Source: Edaphochlamys debaryana
Lineage: Eukaryota > Chlorophyta > Chlorophyceae > Chlamydomonadales
Reading direction: 5' to 3'
Length of the DNA: 64,000 nt
Assembly (NCBI GenBank): GCA_016858145.1
Contig: JAEHOE010000015.1
Location: 682,001-746,000 of the forward strand
Part shown: positions 11,301-23,600 of the stretch, piece after piece
Numbering within the stretch: the first letter of the stretch is position 1
Layout of the letters: every line of letters starts with the position of its first letter
Program-made: the position numbers and the translations under genes
The notes under the pieces: model-generated
Databases searched by the model: none
What the model saw: only the letters and a program-made list of their open reading frames with translations
What the model was told of the DNA's origin: nothing

Positions 11301-14300
11301 GCCTTGGACCCCCGCGACGCGCTGGCGTCCGGTGTTGACCCATCCGGGCCAATGCTTGAGTCCAGCGTCGAGAGCGTGGGCTGCACCTCGTCGGCTGAGA
11401 GCGTGTCGGGGTCCGTGTCGTCCGGGTTCTCGAACAGCTTGACCGCTACCTCCAGGCCCAGGTGCAGATAGCCCTGGAACACCAGCCCGCTGCCGCCGCG
11501 CCCCAGCACCTTGCCCAGCTTGAGCACCGTCAGCTCCTCCGCCTCGTCGGATCTGGGTCGGAGCAGGGAAGGAGCTGAGCTGAGTCGCGCGCCGACAGGG
11601 CGATCCACAGAACAAGACAGAGCGCGCTTGGAACCCTGATTCATCCTGAGGCCTCAAGCCGCTCAGTACCCCCCCGCACCTGAGGGCCTGCAGTGCGTTG
11701 ATGGTATCCTTGAACGAGGACACGAGCAGAGCCATGTGGGTGCGCGTGTCGCCCGCAAAGGCCCCGCCCACGGCCGTGGACAGCACCGTGGTCTGCGACT
11801 CCTGGCTCGTGGCGGCGGTGGGTGGCAGCAACCGGCTGTTACCGCCGACGTCCACCGAGCACGTGTTGTTGGCGGTGGTGCCCGTACGGGACTCCTGGTA
11901 CGGCAGCACCTCGGGCACGTGCCCGGGCGGCGCCGTGAGGCTCCCCGGCAGCTGCGGGTGGCGCGCGCGGTTGCCCGCGATGGCCCCATCGCTGGCTTCG
12001 GGGCTGGCCCTGCTCTTATCCCCTGCGTTGCCGCTGCCCGCGGAGCTGCTGGGTCCGTCCTTGCCCGCTGTGCCGTTGGCCAGGGGGCCCACGGGCGCCG
12101 AGCCGCTCGCTCGGGGGTCCGGGCTGGCGGAGTTGGCCGCCACGGTGCCCACGGCTGCGGCCGTGGCGCCCCGAGCCGACACGCACTTGCCCAGCAGCAG
12201 CGCCCACTCCTCCGACAGGCTGCCGTGCACCATCTTCTGTAGCAGCAGCGGCGACAGGACATTCACCGCCAGCTGCTGCGCCTGGGAGAGGATCTCGTTC
12301 AGCAGCTCCATGGGCAGCTTGGTGGTGATTGCCACGTAGAGCACCAGCTGCTGGGCGTCCCCGTCCTTGAGCGGCGCCGGCGCAATGACCAGCGAGAAGG
12401 GCGGCGTGCCCTTGCAGGCCGACAGCAGGTACAGGTCGCGTTTGGGGCAGCCCACTTGCTGCATGTACGATGCGCAGTCGTGGATGACGGTGCCCGTGGA
12501 AGGCAGGTTCGCCAGCAGCGTGTGGCGGAGCCCCAGCGAGCGGGCCTGTGAGGGCGGGCAAGGGCGAGAGCACCGAGGTTAGCAAAGGAACGGGATGCAG
12601 TAGAGTAATCCGAGCTCACGAGAAGGACTGTCGATCACTGCTGCTACAAAGTGGGCAGGCTCACCTGCACCCAGCCCTGCTGCCACAGCAGGCCGCCTTG
12701 GGAGCCGTTGGGCGGCGACGTGCTGTCCTGCGAAGCCGAGGCCGCGGCCCCGCCCGTGCGCACGCCCAGGTGCGCGCTCAGCGGGGCGGTGGGGCCAGTG
12801 CTGCCAGCCCGGACGCGGGGTGATACCATGCCCTGTTGCGCACCCGTACTGCCGCCCGTGCCCTGGCCGTCCATTGGTGTGTTTGTCCTGAGGGAGAAGA
12901 GCGGAGCAGAGGGAAGGCACAGGGCATCGTTTCAGCAACCAGCTTAAGGCACTGCAAGACTGGCGAGACAACCTGCTGTCCATCGACCAACACGTGAAAC
13001 GCACGCCCGACCCACAACCCTGCCAGCCGGACGGTGTAAGCCCCGAGAGAAGCGCACCTTATGAGGCGCGAGCGTAGCCCATACTGGCCTCCGCCGCCCG
13101 ACCCGTGGCCGTCGTTGATCGACGGCATGGACCGTGAGCCCGTGCCGTTCCCGGCCGTGCTACCACCCGTCGCCCCCTGCGTGCCGGCCCTCTCCTCGAA
13201 GAAGATCGCCCGCCCGCCGCTGTTCCCGCCCTGGCTGAGGGCCTGGCTCACGCCCGTGCCGGACAGTGATGTCCCAGACACCAGGGAGCCGCCACCCGGC
13301 ACCCCGTTCGCGCCGCCTGGCCCCGTGGCCGTCATGCCAGGCCCCCCGGCGCCAGCCATGACGGCGAGGTTGGTCGCGACTTGCACGCGCGTGGTCAGGT
13401 GCAACACCTGCTCCGAGCCCGCGGCGATCACGGTCACCACCTGCTGCAGGTTCCGCGCGTCGAATACTCCGGACATGATCTCCGCGATCTGTGAAGGTTT
13501 GTAAAACGGCGGGCAGGCGTTAGTCCTCGACACTGGCAGTTCTGGGCACCACCCCAACCACCAAAAGCGTTCGTCCTTTAGTCAGTTTACTCCTGGTACG
13601 GAACTCGCCGGTTTAAGGGCAACCATCACACACCCACGCGAAGCGGCTTCGCAAGACCCACCTGCTGTGCTAGCATCATGTCTTGCCCCAAGAGCAGCAC
13701 CGACAGGAGCAGCCCCAGCGTCCGCAGGGACTGCTCATCGCAGGACATGAGAGGTGAGGCTCCCAGCGAGGCCACACCGCCTGGCGCGGGGCTCCGCCGC
13801 TGTCTCCCATCCGCGGTCGGTGCGGTGAAGGCTAGCGTCACCGCGCCCACCACGGACTTGTTGTGGATGAGGGGCAGCGCGCAGAAGTCCGACAAGCCGT
13901 GCGTGTCATACATGGCCTGCCAGTCGTGCGGCGGCTGGTTCGTCTCCCGAGACGCGTGGTGTGGGTCCGAGAACGAGTACAGGAGGGGCGTCTGGGCGGC
14001 CACGAGAGGGAGAGCGAGCGTGTGAGCGAGGGAGAGTGACGCCCTGCCCCTGTCTGTTGGTCTTGGTTGCAGCCCTCCCTCCTGGCCCCCCTAGCCACTC
14101 GAGCACCCCTCCCCTCCAGTTTTGCGGTCACGAACCTGAAGCAGCTGCAGCACCTGCACGCTGTTGTAGCGGAGGCCTCCCCCCGCGGGGGGTGCCGAGA
14201 GATGTGCGGATGGGGCCACCGCCTGCAGTGCTGGCAGCTGTGACCCCGGCGGCACCTTTATCATGCAGTCCGTATCTTTCCCCGTGACATGCACCATGGT

Positions 14301-14851
14301 GAACCGCTCGTGGGCTCCGTCGAGAATGGCGACGGTGCAAAGCGCCGCGCCCGACACGTTGGTCATCCGCGTCGCGGCAGCTGCCAAGCGATCATACCAG
14401 CTTCCAGAAAGCCCAGCCAAAGCCGAGCTGAGGATGTTGAGCTGGTTTTGGAAAGAAGAGCAAGGGCATACGCGTCAGGCACAGGAACGCTCAGAGTATG
14501 CCCCCAGCGCATATCTGAGATGGCTGGCAGGCGTTTGGAGAGGTGCGAGCACGACAGGGGCTGAGAGGGCCAACATTGTTGCTAATGCGAGAGAGGAAAC
14601 CTGGTCACCTGGTACTGGGCTCCCGAGGAGGTGTCCGTGGCGGTGCAGGCGCTGAGAGACGTGGTATTCCCCGAGAGAAACGTGGTGCCGGTGGCCTTGC
14701 CGCTCCCGCTGTGCAGGTCGCTGAACTCGCCGGCCTTCCCAGTCTTCGCAGCTTGGAGGTCGTCCGAGGGCGCCACATAGGGCTGTGCCCTCGCCACCAC
14801 AACATCCTTGGCGGCGGCCTGGCCTCCTCCGAAGCAGGAGAGGAGCCCCAT
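8336..14851 (-). CDS. TKL-type protein kinase with two GAF-like regions and N-terminal acylation motif
   Basis: Thirteen exons join in phase to 1215 codons: 14851-14609, 14441-14136, 13991-13662, 13488-13058, 12887-12665, 12545-11680, 11552-11096, 10910-10758, 10600-10535, 10411-10260, 9557-9412, 8795-8663, 8477-8336. The N-terminus MGLLSCFGGG fits N-myristoylation at Gly2 plus palmitoylation at Cys6, so membrane attachment is likely. Residues ~82-293 look like one GAF-like module and ~294-780 hold a second, interrupted by Gly/Ser-rich inserts. The kinase domain starts near 810: glycine loop GRGGSG (817-822), VAVK lysine K838, HCDLKPGN catalytic loop (D1050), DFG (1074-1076), then APE and a WSGDPTLRPSA end. 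The HRD arginine is Cys (HCD), making it a non-RD kinase. A ~90-residue Ser/Gly insert sits between K838 and the rest of the N-lobe. Ligand and substrate are unknown. Confidence 0.85.
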
Positions 14852-15243
14852 CTCGCTTCCTCAATGTGTGCCCCTAGCGGACAGGAGAGGCCCCAGCCTG
14901 GCACGGTGGTGTCAAGCTGGCCCTAGCCATCGCTTGCGTGGTCGGCGTAGGCCCCGCGAGCGGGCTGGCTAGGGGCAGCAATGCTCAAGGAGTGAATGCG
15001 AGGCGGTGCCTTGGCGTGTGTACCGGTGCTAGGGTGTACGCATATGCTCGTCTATCAGTGGATGCAAACAGTGGCTTCTGCGGCAGTGGTTGCCCCCCCT
15101 TAGGCTCAGTAGGCGCACGATGCCACACGCACCCGACGGCCGGACCCGGAGACCCCCCGCTCCCCCCCCCCCGGCCTCCCTGACAACCCTGACACGCACC
15201 GGGAGCATCACTAGACGCCAACCACGTGTAGCATACTGCACCT
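14475..15243 (-). repeat. Inverted repeat arm 1 (kinase promoter, exon 1, start of intron 1)
   Basis: This segment pairs with 17501-18269 in opposite orientation. Position p here maps to 32744 minus p over the whole arm with no net indel: kinase ATG 14851 maps to 17893. Identity is high, with scattered substitutions. The outer end lies within kinase intron 1; the inner end lies about 390 bp upstream of the start codon. This arm belongs to the intact gene. Confidence 0.9.
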
Positions 15244-17500
15244 GCAAGTCCCCCAGTGCTGTTGTCATAAGCAGAACATGTCCATAAGGGACCATGCAAC
15301 ATTTCGCCAAGCGTCGCCGAGCGACCGCAATTTCTTCTGCATACCGTTTCGTTGCAGATAGAAATATAAAATACAGATATTGAGGGCCAAACACGCGTGC
15401 GGGCAAAAGTCGTGTGTGTCATCTTACCGCAAGCTCAAACGACCGTGCCTTACCTCTTCCTACAGCTGATCAGACCGCGGCACTTTCAAATATGTAGTGC
15501 GGGCAGCTCAGAAACCTGCGTACGCACGCCGCAAATGTGGTACGCTACGGTCGAGGTACGGTCAGGTAGCGGGACGCGGCAAGCGAACTTCTCTCGAATC
15601 GAACAGAGGCTGCCGGAAAGCGGAAGAGGGGGGCCGCCAGGAGAGAGTCACGCCCTCCACCTTCATACCTGTTCTTCACAGGGTTTTGGGCCGTGGGAGA
15701 GCCTCACCATGGGTTTTGGGCCGTGGGAGAGCCCGTGGGAGAGCCTCACCATCCTCCTCACGCAACATGTCGACACCCCTCTGCGGAGACTCGGAGCGCG
15801 GGGGCGTTCCCTTTGCGCCTCGCCCAGAGGTGGAAGGAGGACCAGCAGCTTGTGGCTCTGCAAGTGGCTCTGCAAGTGGCTCTGCAGCTTCTACCTCCCC
15901 TCTGCAGGCGCAGGACCCTGGGGACTTGGAGGCCAGTGGGCTGGGCAGCTCGGGGACAGCAGCTTAAAGTCACCGGCCCCCCTGCGTACACTAGCAGACA
16001 GGGCACCCGGCCTTTTGTGCAGGGAGGCATGGAATTGGAATCAGTCGTGGAACTGCAGCAGCGTCCCTGGCAGCGTCCCTTAGACCCCGTCACGCCAAGT
16101 GCACTGCACATTATGCGCTCACAAGAGCCGGCGCCGAAAGCGCCAACGATAAACGCCTCAAAGCCGGCTCGCATCTACCGTCACATCGCCACAATCACCA
16201 GAGTCCGTAGCTCCGTACTAGAGTTGTCCACCGTTGTGCCCTTACAGCAACTGCCCCGTGGCCTGTGTAGCCTTTCCTCAGTACCTAAGTATCATTAGTG
16301 CCAGTAGTGCGACAAGGTATGGAGGCAGGGGCCTCTAGACGTTGAGAGACATGTGTGGATGTGAGGGGGGACCGAACCCCCCAGTCTCCACTCTCCAGTC
16401 CCCACCCACGGACCCACCAGCAGGCCGCCGACAGCTTACACACACAGCCACTGAATTGTGTGGACTCGCGGTCAGCTAATCCAGGAGATTCCCACGGCAA
16501 GGGAAGGCCAAGGGCAACCACCGTACCCCCTGCCGCCCCCGGCGCACGGTGCATTAGGGCACCCTACGCTGCTACGGATGGGCCTGCACATGATCGGAAT
16601 CATCAGCTCATTCCAGTACCATCGCAACTTTGATCTCCAAGCACACGTCAAACAGAAGAGTTCAGCTATTCAACATAAACGCCATCCGTACTGTGTTACA
16701 TTGTGCGGAGGGGCGGGCGGTGCGGAGGTACCCCTCAGAACCTCCGAGCAGGGCTTAAGGCGCGCCCCCCGAGCCACTCTATGCACTTATACACTTTGGC
16801 TTACGCGATCACCCATTTATAGATATGGCTTCAACCTCAGGTGCCAGCCAGAGCTTGGATCGATGAGGGACGGCGGAAGTCCCGAAGTCCATGATGGGGT
16901 TCGTGCCAAACTCTGTTTGACCAGTTGCTAGCGAGCATGGCGCATACAGCCGAGCGCTTCGCCCATCACACAGGGAAGTAAAGCATAATCACTACGCCCA
17001 AAGCCCTGCGCGGGGGTCTTGGAGGAAGCTTTGCCCTATATGCCAGGCAGTATGGCTCAACGACGCCGCCTTGCGGCTGAAACCATACACCTGCTCTCCC
17101 GCTTTCCCCTGCTGGCCTTTGTGTCGCCCCCTGCCGGCGCCCGTGGTACGACAACCAAGTATGCCCAAACGCGAAAGCCAAATGAAAGGCCACAAGACCC
17201 GTTCGGCCTAGTTGCACAAGTCCAGGCATCCCCTCAAGCAGGGAATTACTGCGCCTAGCCAGACCTCGTCAGCGGTTCTCTGGAGCGCCATACCCGCACA
17301 TCGCCCGTGATGTGATGCTCCCACGCCAAACGGTGACCGCCAGTACCGCACAACGCGTCATTGCAGCCCTGGGTGTGGGCGAGAGCGGGCTGGGTGCTTG
17401 TTGCACCCCGGGCTCGGCGCTCGTGATGATAGGCTCCCCTCGATACCCGCCAGCCCGTGCCTACACCCGCGTCTCAAGCAGCACCTGCCAACCACACGAC
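15244..17500. other. Spacer between inverted repeat arms; no gene recognised
   Basis: These 2.26 kb separate the arms. They contain a short A/T-richer block near 15340-15375, local tandem repeats at 15680-15760 and 15845-15895, and several open frames without recognisable motifs. I see no transposase, reverse transcriptase or integrase motif. Confidence 0.5.
15680..15895 (+). repeat. Short direct repeats
   Basis: Two imperfect tandem copies of a unit containing GGGTTTTGGGCCGTGGGAGA occur at about 15680-15750, the second with an internal duplication of GCCCGTGGGAGA. Near 15850-15890 the unit TGTGGCTCTGCAAG is repeated about three times. This is typical slippage-prone sequence. Confidence 0.7.
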
Positions 17501-18269
17501 AGGTGTAGTATGCTACACGCGGTTGGCGTCTAGTGATGCTCCCGGTGCGTGTCAGGGTTGTCAGGGAGGCCGGGGGGGGGGGAGCGGGGGGTCTCCGGGT
17601 CCGGCCGTCGGGTGCGTGTGGCATCGTGCGCCTACTGAGCCTAAGGGGGGGCAACCACGGCCGCAGAAGCCACTGTTTGCATCCACTGATAGACGAGCAT
17701 ATGCGTACACCCTAGCACCGGTACACACGCCAAGGCACCGCCTCGCATTCACTCCTTGAGCATTGCTGCCCCTAGCCAGCCCGCTCGCGGGGCCTACGCC
17801 GACCACGCAAGCGATGGCTAGGGCCAGCTTGACACCACCGTGCCAGGCTAGGGCCTCTCCTGTCCGGTAGGGGCACACATTGAGGAAGCGAGATGGGGCT
17901 CCTCTCCTGCTTCGGAGGAGGCCAGGCCGCCGCCAAGGATGTTGTGGTGGCGAGGGCACAGCCCTATGTGGCGCCCTCGGACGACCTCCAAGCTGCGAAG
18001 ACTGGGAAGGCCGGCGAGTTCAGCGACCTGCACAGCGGGAGCGGCAAGGCCACCGGCACCACGTTTCTCTCGGGGAATACCACGTCTCTCAGCGCCTGTA
18101 CCGCCACGGACCAATCCTCAGGAGCCTGCCAGGTGGACCGGGGGTTTCCTCTCTCGCATTAGCAACAATGTTGGCCCTCTCAGCCCCTGTCGTGCTCGCA
18201 CCTCTCCAAACGCCTGCCAGCCATCTCAGATACGCGCTGGGGGCATACTCTGAGCGTTCCTGTGTCTGA
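17501..18269 (+). repeat. Inverted repeat arm 2 (displaced copy of kinase 5' end)
   Basis: This is the reverse-complement partner of 14475-15243. It carries about 390 bp of upstream sequence, the exon 1 copy from 17893 and the start of intron 1, now facing right. Its right boundary at about 18269 is a sharp breakpoint: similarity stops inside intron 1 and unrelated sequence follows. Confidence 0.9.
17893..18162 (+). pseudogene. Truncated duplicate of kinase exon 1
   Basis: The frame from ATG 17893 repeats the first ~73 residues of the kinase (MGLLSCFGGG onward), then diverges: the parental end TSSGAQYQ|gtgacc becomes QSSGACQ|gtggacc. Later exons are absent, and the frame runs into a stop at 18162 (89 codons). 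Exon 1 was kept open and nearly unchanged, so the duplication is recent. It still carries its upstream region and could be transcribed toward the right, giving a short acylated peptide or a chimeric transcript. It cannot be a kinase. Confidence 0.75.
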
Positions 18270-18913
18270 AGCTCCTCCTGCAACTCGTTGGCTTCGTTGT
18301 CCAAGTGCAGATCCAGTGCCGTGCCGATGTAGTCCGACAGATCCCCCCCTGCGCCGGCTGCCGCCGCAGTTGGTGCCGCCCACTGCAGCACGGTGCCCAG
18401 CAGCAGGAGGAGGGGGCAACCGTAAGCGCATGCGAGGACGGGATACAGGCCCAGCAGCGAGTCGCACACGTACCGCTCGAGGACTGGCCCTATGCTGGGG
18501 GCAAAGGAGCGCACAGAGGGAATGGTGGTGGGCAACGCAGCGGAGGAGGCCGCCCCAAGGAGGTGCGCAGGCCACGAAAGTGAGCGGCCTGGAGCGCTTG
18601 ACTGAAGGTGCGGCGTACGAGTCCTCACCGTCTTGGTTGCTAATGCTGGCCCTGGCACCCTGGCGAGGCCCCTGCTGGGCACCGGAGCGGCGGTGCGCTC
18701 CGGGGCTCCGCTAGCCTGCCGCACGGAGGCGGGCAATCTCGGGGGCGGGATTGCAGCAGCCCCGGGCCCTGCGGACAGCGACAGGGCGGTGTAAGACGCC
18801 CATACGGCCGAGCCGATTCCAGGCCCAGGGGTGGGCTGGCCCGTCACCGGAACATCCATCCCTGCCGTCGGTAGTGCGGCGGGGGCGCCAGGCTCCGCAG
18901 CGCCGCCGGGCAC
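18270..18913 (-). other. Unassigned open frame abutting the duplication breakpoint
   Basis: The minus strand is open for more than 200 codons here. It includes a membrane-like stretch (LLGLYPVLACAYGCPLLLLL) followed by a Glu/Leu-rich helix (LHLDNEANELQEELQ) that ends exactly at the breakpoint. The flanking part is Pro/Ala/Ser-rich and may be chance GC-driven openness. I recognise no family. It could be the broken end of a gene disrupted by insertion of the copied kinase segment. Confidence 0.2.
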
Positions 18914-20683
18914 CGGAGCGGCCGGAGCAGGGCGGCCGCCGGTCCTAGGTGGATCTGGGATAGCCGCGGCTCACAGCTGGGCGCTGCCACCACGGAGCAG
19001 CCCCGCTGGCGGAGGGTCCGAAAGGCCCCCAGGCCGCGAAGCACCGTCGCCTGCGGAAGACCTTACAACGGCGCATCCCCAACAGTCCGTGGCCCATCTT
19101 GAATGCAGACATCGTGCCTTCCGTACTCTCAGCCATGCAGCAGCCGTCTTACTGTCTTGGCCGGAGGCCACGCACCTGACGCAGGCCAGCATGTCCAGGA
19201 CTGCAGGAGGGCCGGCTGCAGGGGCCACGGGGACCAGGGCAGGGGTACCGGTACCCCTGGCGAGGACCGTGCGTCCCGAAGGCCCGCCACGGCCGGTGCT
19301 GCCCGCGCTGCCACCCCCCTGCCGGCACGCCCGAACGTGCTGAGTGGTACTGCCTGCTACGTATACGGGAACTTGAGAACGGGGTGGTGGTGAGGGGGTG
19401 GTTATGGCAACTCCTCGCTGTACAAGACGGTGCCCCTGAACACACCCAAACACACGTTCTGACACGTCACCCCTTCCAGGGCGCTAATGGTCTCAAGCGT
19501 TCTCCAGCACAGTACGGTTGGCAGTTGTGCATCTTGGTAGTCGACTGTTACCCCCCCGGCCCCCGCCTTGTCAGCAACCTACAAGTTACCTGTGCGCCTT
19601 GACTGCTTGGATTCAGCCCCTTCCTTCTCCAGCAACATCACCCTCCAGCAGCTGAATGCTGGGCGCCTGGGCCCCCGGGACCGTCAGTATTCAGCAGTCT
19701 ACCTGCTCACTGCAGACTCTGCTGCTCCACCACATCGTTCTGCTCTCTTTCACGCCCTTCACAGCCAGCTCGTGGCTCGACCGGGGGCCGGGGGTTGGGG
19801 GGGTCGGGGGCGGGGGGCGCCGAAAGGGTGGTGTCGACAGACACCGCCGACAGCCACACGCGTAACCGCTGACGTCAGTCGCGAGCGCAACGGTATACCA
19901 CTGTCTTCTGCATCGTGCCACACGTTGCACGCGTTGGCCGAGGCGTACCTCGAAAGCGCACAGGACTCACATCCACCTTTCACTCCGGGGCGCATCGCGC
20001 AAGTGCAATGAAGCCATGTGTTGTTTGTTGGACAGGCAACCGGCAAGGATGGGGACAACGTCGCGTCTCACTCAATCTGATGCACCACGAGCAGAAGGCA
20101 GCGCTTGGACGGCTTCTGCGTTTAAGAGTTGCAGTTTGTGGACAAGGATGTGAGTCGGTCCCGCAAGGGGTCGGTGGGCCCAGGGCAGGGGCGGCGAGAA
20201 CACCGCAAAATACGGCGCTCCCCCGGAAGTTGGAAGCCCATAAAGATGGGCCCGACGCAACCCTGCCCATGTTAGACACTTGACGCTCCTGTACTCAAGG
20301 AGCGACAGACATCGGCGGCGTCAGGCGTCGCCCAGTGGGCCTAGCAAGCTTCTCGAGCATTCAAAAGGTGCGCCCAGTCGGCAATCAATTCCGTGCGTCC
20401 GTTGCCCTGCTTCCAGGTGACGGGGACACCCCAGCGCAGCGCAGGGACTTGCGGTGCTCGCGGTCAACTTTCCGAACATGGCAAAGCCAACGCAGACTGG
20501 CCGACTCTTCGGCAGCGGCACGAAGCGCTGCCCATCCGCACGTTCTTGCCGCCGCTTATTATGCCCGATGAGTAGCTCTTGATCGCGACCCGGCGTCCCG
20601 CGTGGCAACGTTCCCGCAAGCTCAGCTGCTGTTCTCTCGGACGTTCGGTGTGCCCTGTCGTAGGAGCTCACAAGTCCAACACG
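18914..20683. other. Intergenic; upstream region of the glutaredoxin-channel-hemerythrin gene
   Basis: I see no convincing gene. Open frames on both strands (18831-19465, 19568-20011) have no recognisable motif. The last ~100-300 bases should hold the promoter and 5' leader of the gene starting at 20684. Confidence 0.45.
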
Positions 20684-23600
20684 ATGTCGAAGGCGGACGT
20701 GGAGGCCGCCGTGCCCGAGGCACCGGCGGTCGCAGACCCTGAAAAGGTCAAGGTGGTCGAAGTCGCGTCCCTGGAGAGCTATCCCGGCGACGACATCGCT
20801 GCTAAGATTACGGCTGCGGTGGAGAGCTCACCGTGAGCGACAGTCTTTGTGAAGCTCGGGCTGTTGCCATGCGGGATGTCCCGCATGCCGCTGTGCGCCC
20901 CCGTTTAGTTAAAGGCCGCCTGAGGCCCGTCGTCAACCGACGAGAAAGCGGTATAGAGCTGTAAGCGCTTAAGCATGGTAGTCGCATGGTTTAGGCCCAC
21001 CCCCTGCAGCAGGTAGTCGCGCCCCCCCGTTCCCCCTGCCCCGAAACCTCGCCCCCCCCGCCCCCCTGTCCTCGCAGTGTCGTAGTGTTCGGCAAGGTTC
21101 ACTGCCCCTTCAGCATCGAGGCGCGCAGGATCTTCGCATCGCTCGGCGTCAAGGTGTGAGGAGTTGCGTGTGGCGTCTGGGGCTTGGGGCCTTGAAGTGC
21201 TGGCCATGGGGTTGCCGGCAGGTTGGCGGAGAGAGACCTCCGCGTGCTTGTATCTCTGGGCCTTGGGAAGGAGTCAGGCGGGCACGTGCAAACGTTGCCG
21301 CTACCAACCGGCCTTGTCCATGTGCGACACTACCTGCCCATGCTTCTTCCCCCATCTGACACCGACGTCTTGGTCGTCTTGCGACCGCCACCCTCGGCGC
21401 GCCTCCTCTCGTCCTCGTCCCCCGCCCCGCAGCCGCTGGACTTCGATGTGGATGTGATGCCCCAGGGCGGGGAGGTGTGGGACACCCTCAAGAAGCTGCA
21501 CGCGCCGCAGAAGACCGGTGCGATCTGGGGCCGATGTGGGCCACTGCAGGCATATACAAGGCTTGTCCTGGGACCATCTAGGGCCAGTGGGCGAGAGGGT
21601 TGGCGGCGAAAGGTTGGATCGCCAGAGGCGGGGATTGTGGGGGAGCAAAGATGGCTTCACAGATTGCTATGCACTGCCTCGTGGCGACGGAACCCAACAC
21701 CTGAGGCGCCAGCTGACCTGATCAGCACGTGCATGCGCGCCCTCCGTGCAGTGCCGTACGTGTACGTCAACAAGGCTATGATCGGCGGCTGCGACATGAC
21801 TAAGCAGAAGCACTCCACGGGCGAGCTGCAGAAGATGCTGTCTGCGGCGGGCGTCAAGATCATCGTTAACTCGCAGACCAGCTCGGACGCGCGCATTGCG
21901 AGGTAGGGCCGTGTGGGCATGTGCACGCATCTCCCTGCCTCCTGGGTGGCTATTCCTCAGGGCCACCGCCCGGCGCGCGCGCTGGTCGAAGGCCCTTGAT
22001 GGGCGCTGGCATGCTCTGGCTCGCACCCGCACTCGTACCCGTTCCGCAGCCGCCTTATCCCACGCCTCGCCCGGGGTGCAGGTGCGGTGTGCTGGAGAAG
22101 GGCAGCGAGGCGGGCGGCACCCTCATCCACTTCCCAGAGGCGCTGGACAACCGCGCCGTGCGGTTCAACGGATTCTGGGTGAGCCAGCCGAGGAGGAACA
22201 GGTCGTGGGATGCAGCTGCTACGTGTAGGGGCTGGCACGCTTGCCCCAGGGGCCTGCTGGCGGTATGGAGCTTCGGGCGGGCGGGCTTGTGGTGGCGGGG
22301 CCGCGTGGGAGCAGAGCACACCGTAGGGGTTCGCACCATGCAATTCTGGGTGCCCTCGGGGCGGGCTGGGGGGTGCCCAGCAAGCCACGGGCTCGGGAGT
22401 ACTTTTCTTGTTTGCAGCGAGTGACGGCCTGCCTGTTCACCCACCTCCTGCAGGGCTTCGTGATCTGCCTGCTGTGTGCCATTTACTACAAGGAGCCGGG
22501 CGCGCACTGGACCATGGGCGGACTGATGGTGGACGTGAGCAGGGGCGCATGGGCGGGCAGCTTGGGGGAGGGGAGGAAAGGGGGGGGCAGGAGGGTGCGT
22601 TCTGAGTGCTCCGGAAGGGGGTTTGATGGCACCCCACGGGAAACGGTTTGCTTTTTGGCGACAGGAGGGGAATGGGAGCGGCTAGGCGTGGAGGCAGGCC
22701 TTGCGACGAGAGGGGCAATGGAGGGTGCGGATGAATAGACTGAACACGAAACCGCAGGGCGGGGACGTTATCGGGCCGACGAGTGGACTGGCAGCGGAGT
22801 AGCTGGAGCGGCTGCCAAGCGCTGTCCCTGTGTGCGTTCCCTACGGCCCTATCCGCTCCGTGCAGTTCGCGTGCCGCTTCATGGGCGGCGGCAACTTCTC
22901 TCCCCTGGGCTCCCTGTCGGCCTGCTGCTGCGCCCTGCTGGACGCAACGGGCAAGAGCCGGCCGATCTGGATTGCTGGTGGGGCCGGGGTGGGGGTGGGA
23001 TGACGTCTCACCAGGGCGTGGTGGCGGAGCTCTTGTACGAAACGCCCATGGAGCGGAGCCGGCCGCTCGCCCTGCGATTACGGCGCCTGACGTACGTCCC
23101 TTCGGGCCTCGCTCCCAATACGCCCAGGCCCGCCCAAGCAGTTTGCCTCGCTGTGCGGCCTCATGTTCAGCACGCTGTCTTTCTTCTTCTTCATGGTCAG
23201 CATCCACGAGGACAAGGTGCGCGGCAGGGGGGGTGCAACTGCAATGGCCGGTCTCGGTGTGCTCTGCAACGGCATCATGCTTGCTCGGAACTAACCCCTT
23301 CTAATTCCGTCTACATGCCCGCAGCTCAACATCGTTGGCCTGTCGTTCGCTTGTGCCCTGGGCGCTGCATCGCTGATGGAGTGGGCGCTCGACTTTTGTC
23401 TGGGCTGTTGGATGTTCGGCATGATGATCAAGTTTGGCCTGGTGAAGGACACGGTCTACCAGACCTTTATCAACACCAAGGACGAGGTGGGATGACCTGC
23501 TGGAGGCTGTGGCGGGGTTGCCCGAGGACGGGGAGACGGGCGCGAGGGTGTGGTCGGAGGGCCAAGGTTTGACCCGAAACAGGGACACGGACAGAGGCTA

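Noticed and set aside
14938..15183. Small ORF present in both inverted repeat arms (also 17561-17959)
   Set aside because: It is duplicated because the DNA segment is duplicated. It lies in the kinase upstream region and has no motif or splice support.
15244..17500. Possible transposon in the inverted repeat spacer
   Set aside because: The hairpin layout suggested terminal repeats, but the arms contain a host gene's promoter and exon, and the spacer shows no transposase or RT motifs or target-site duplication.
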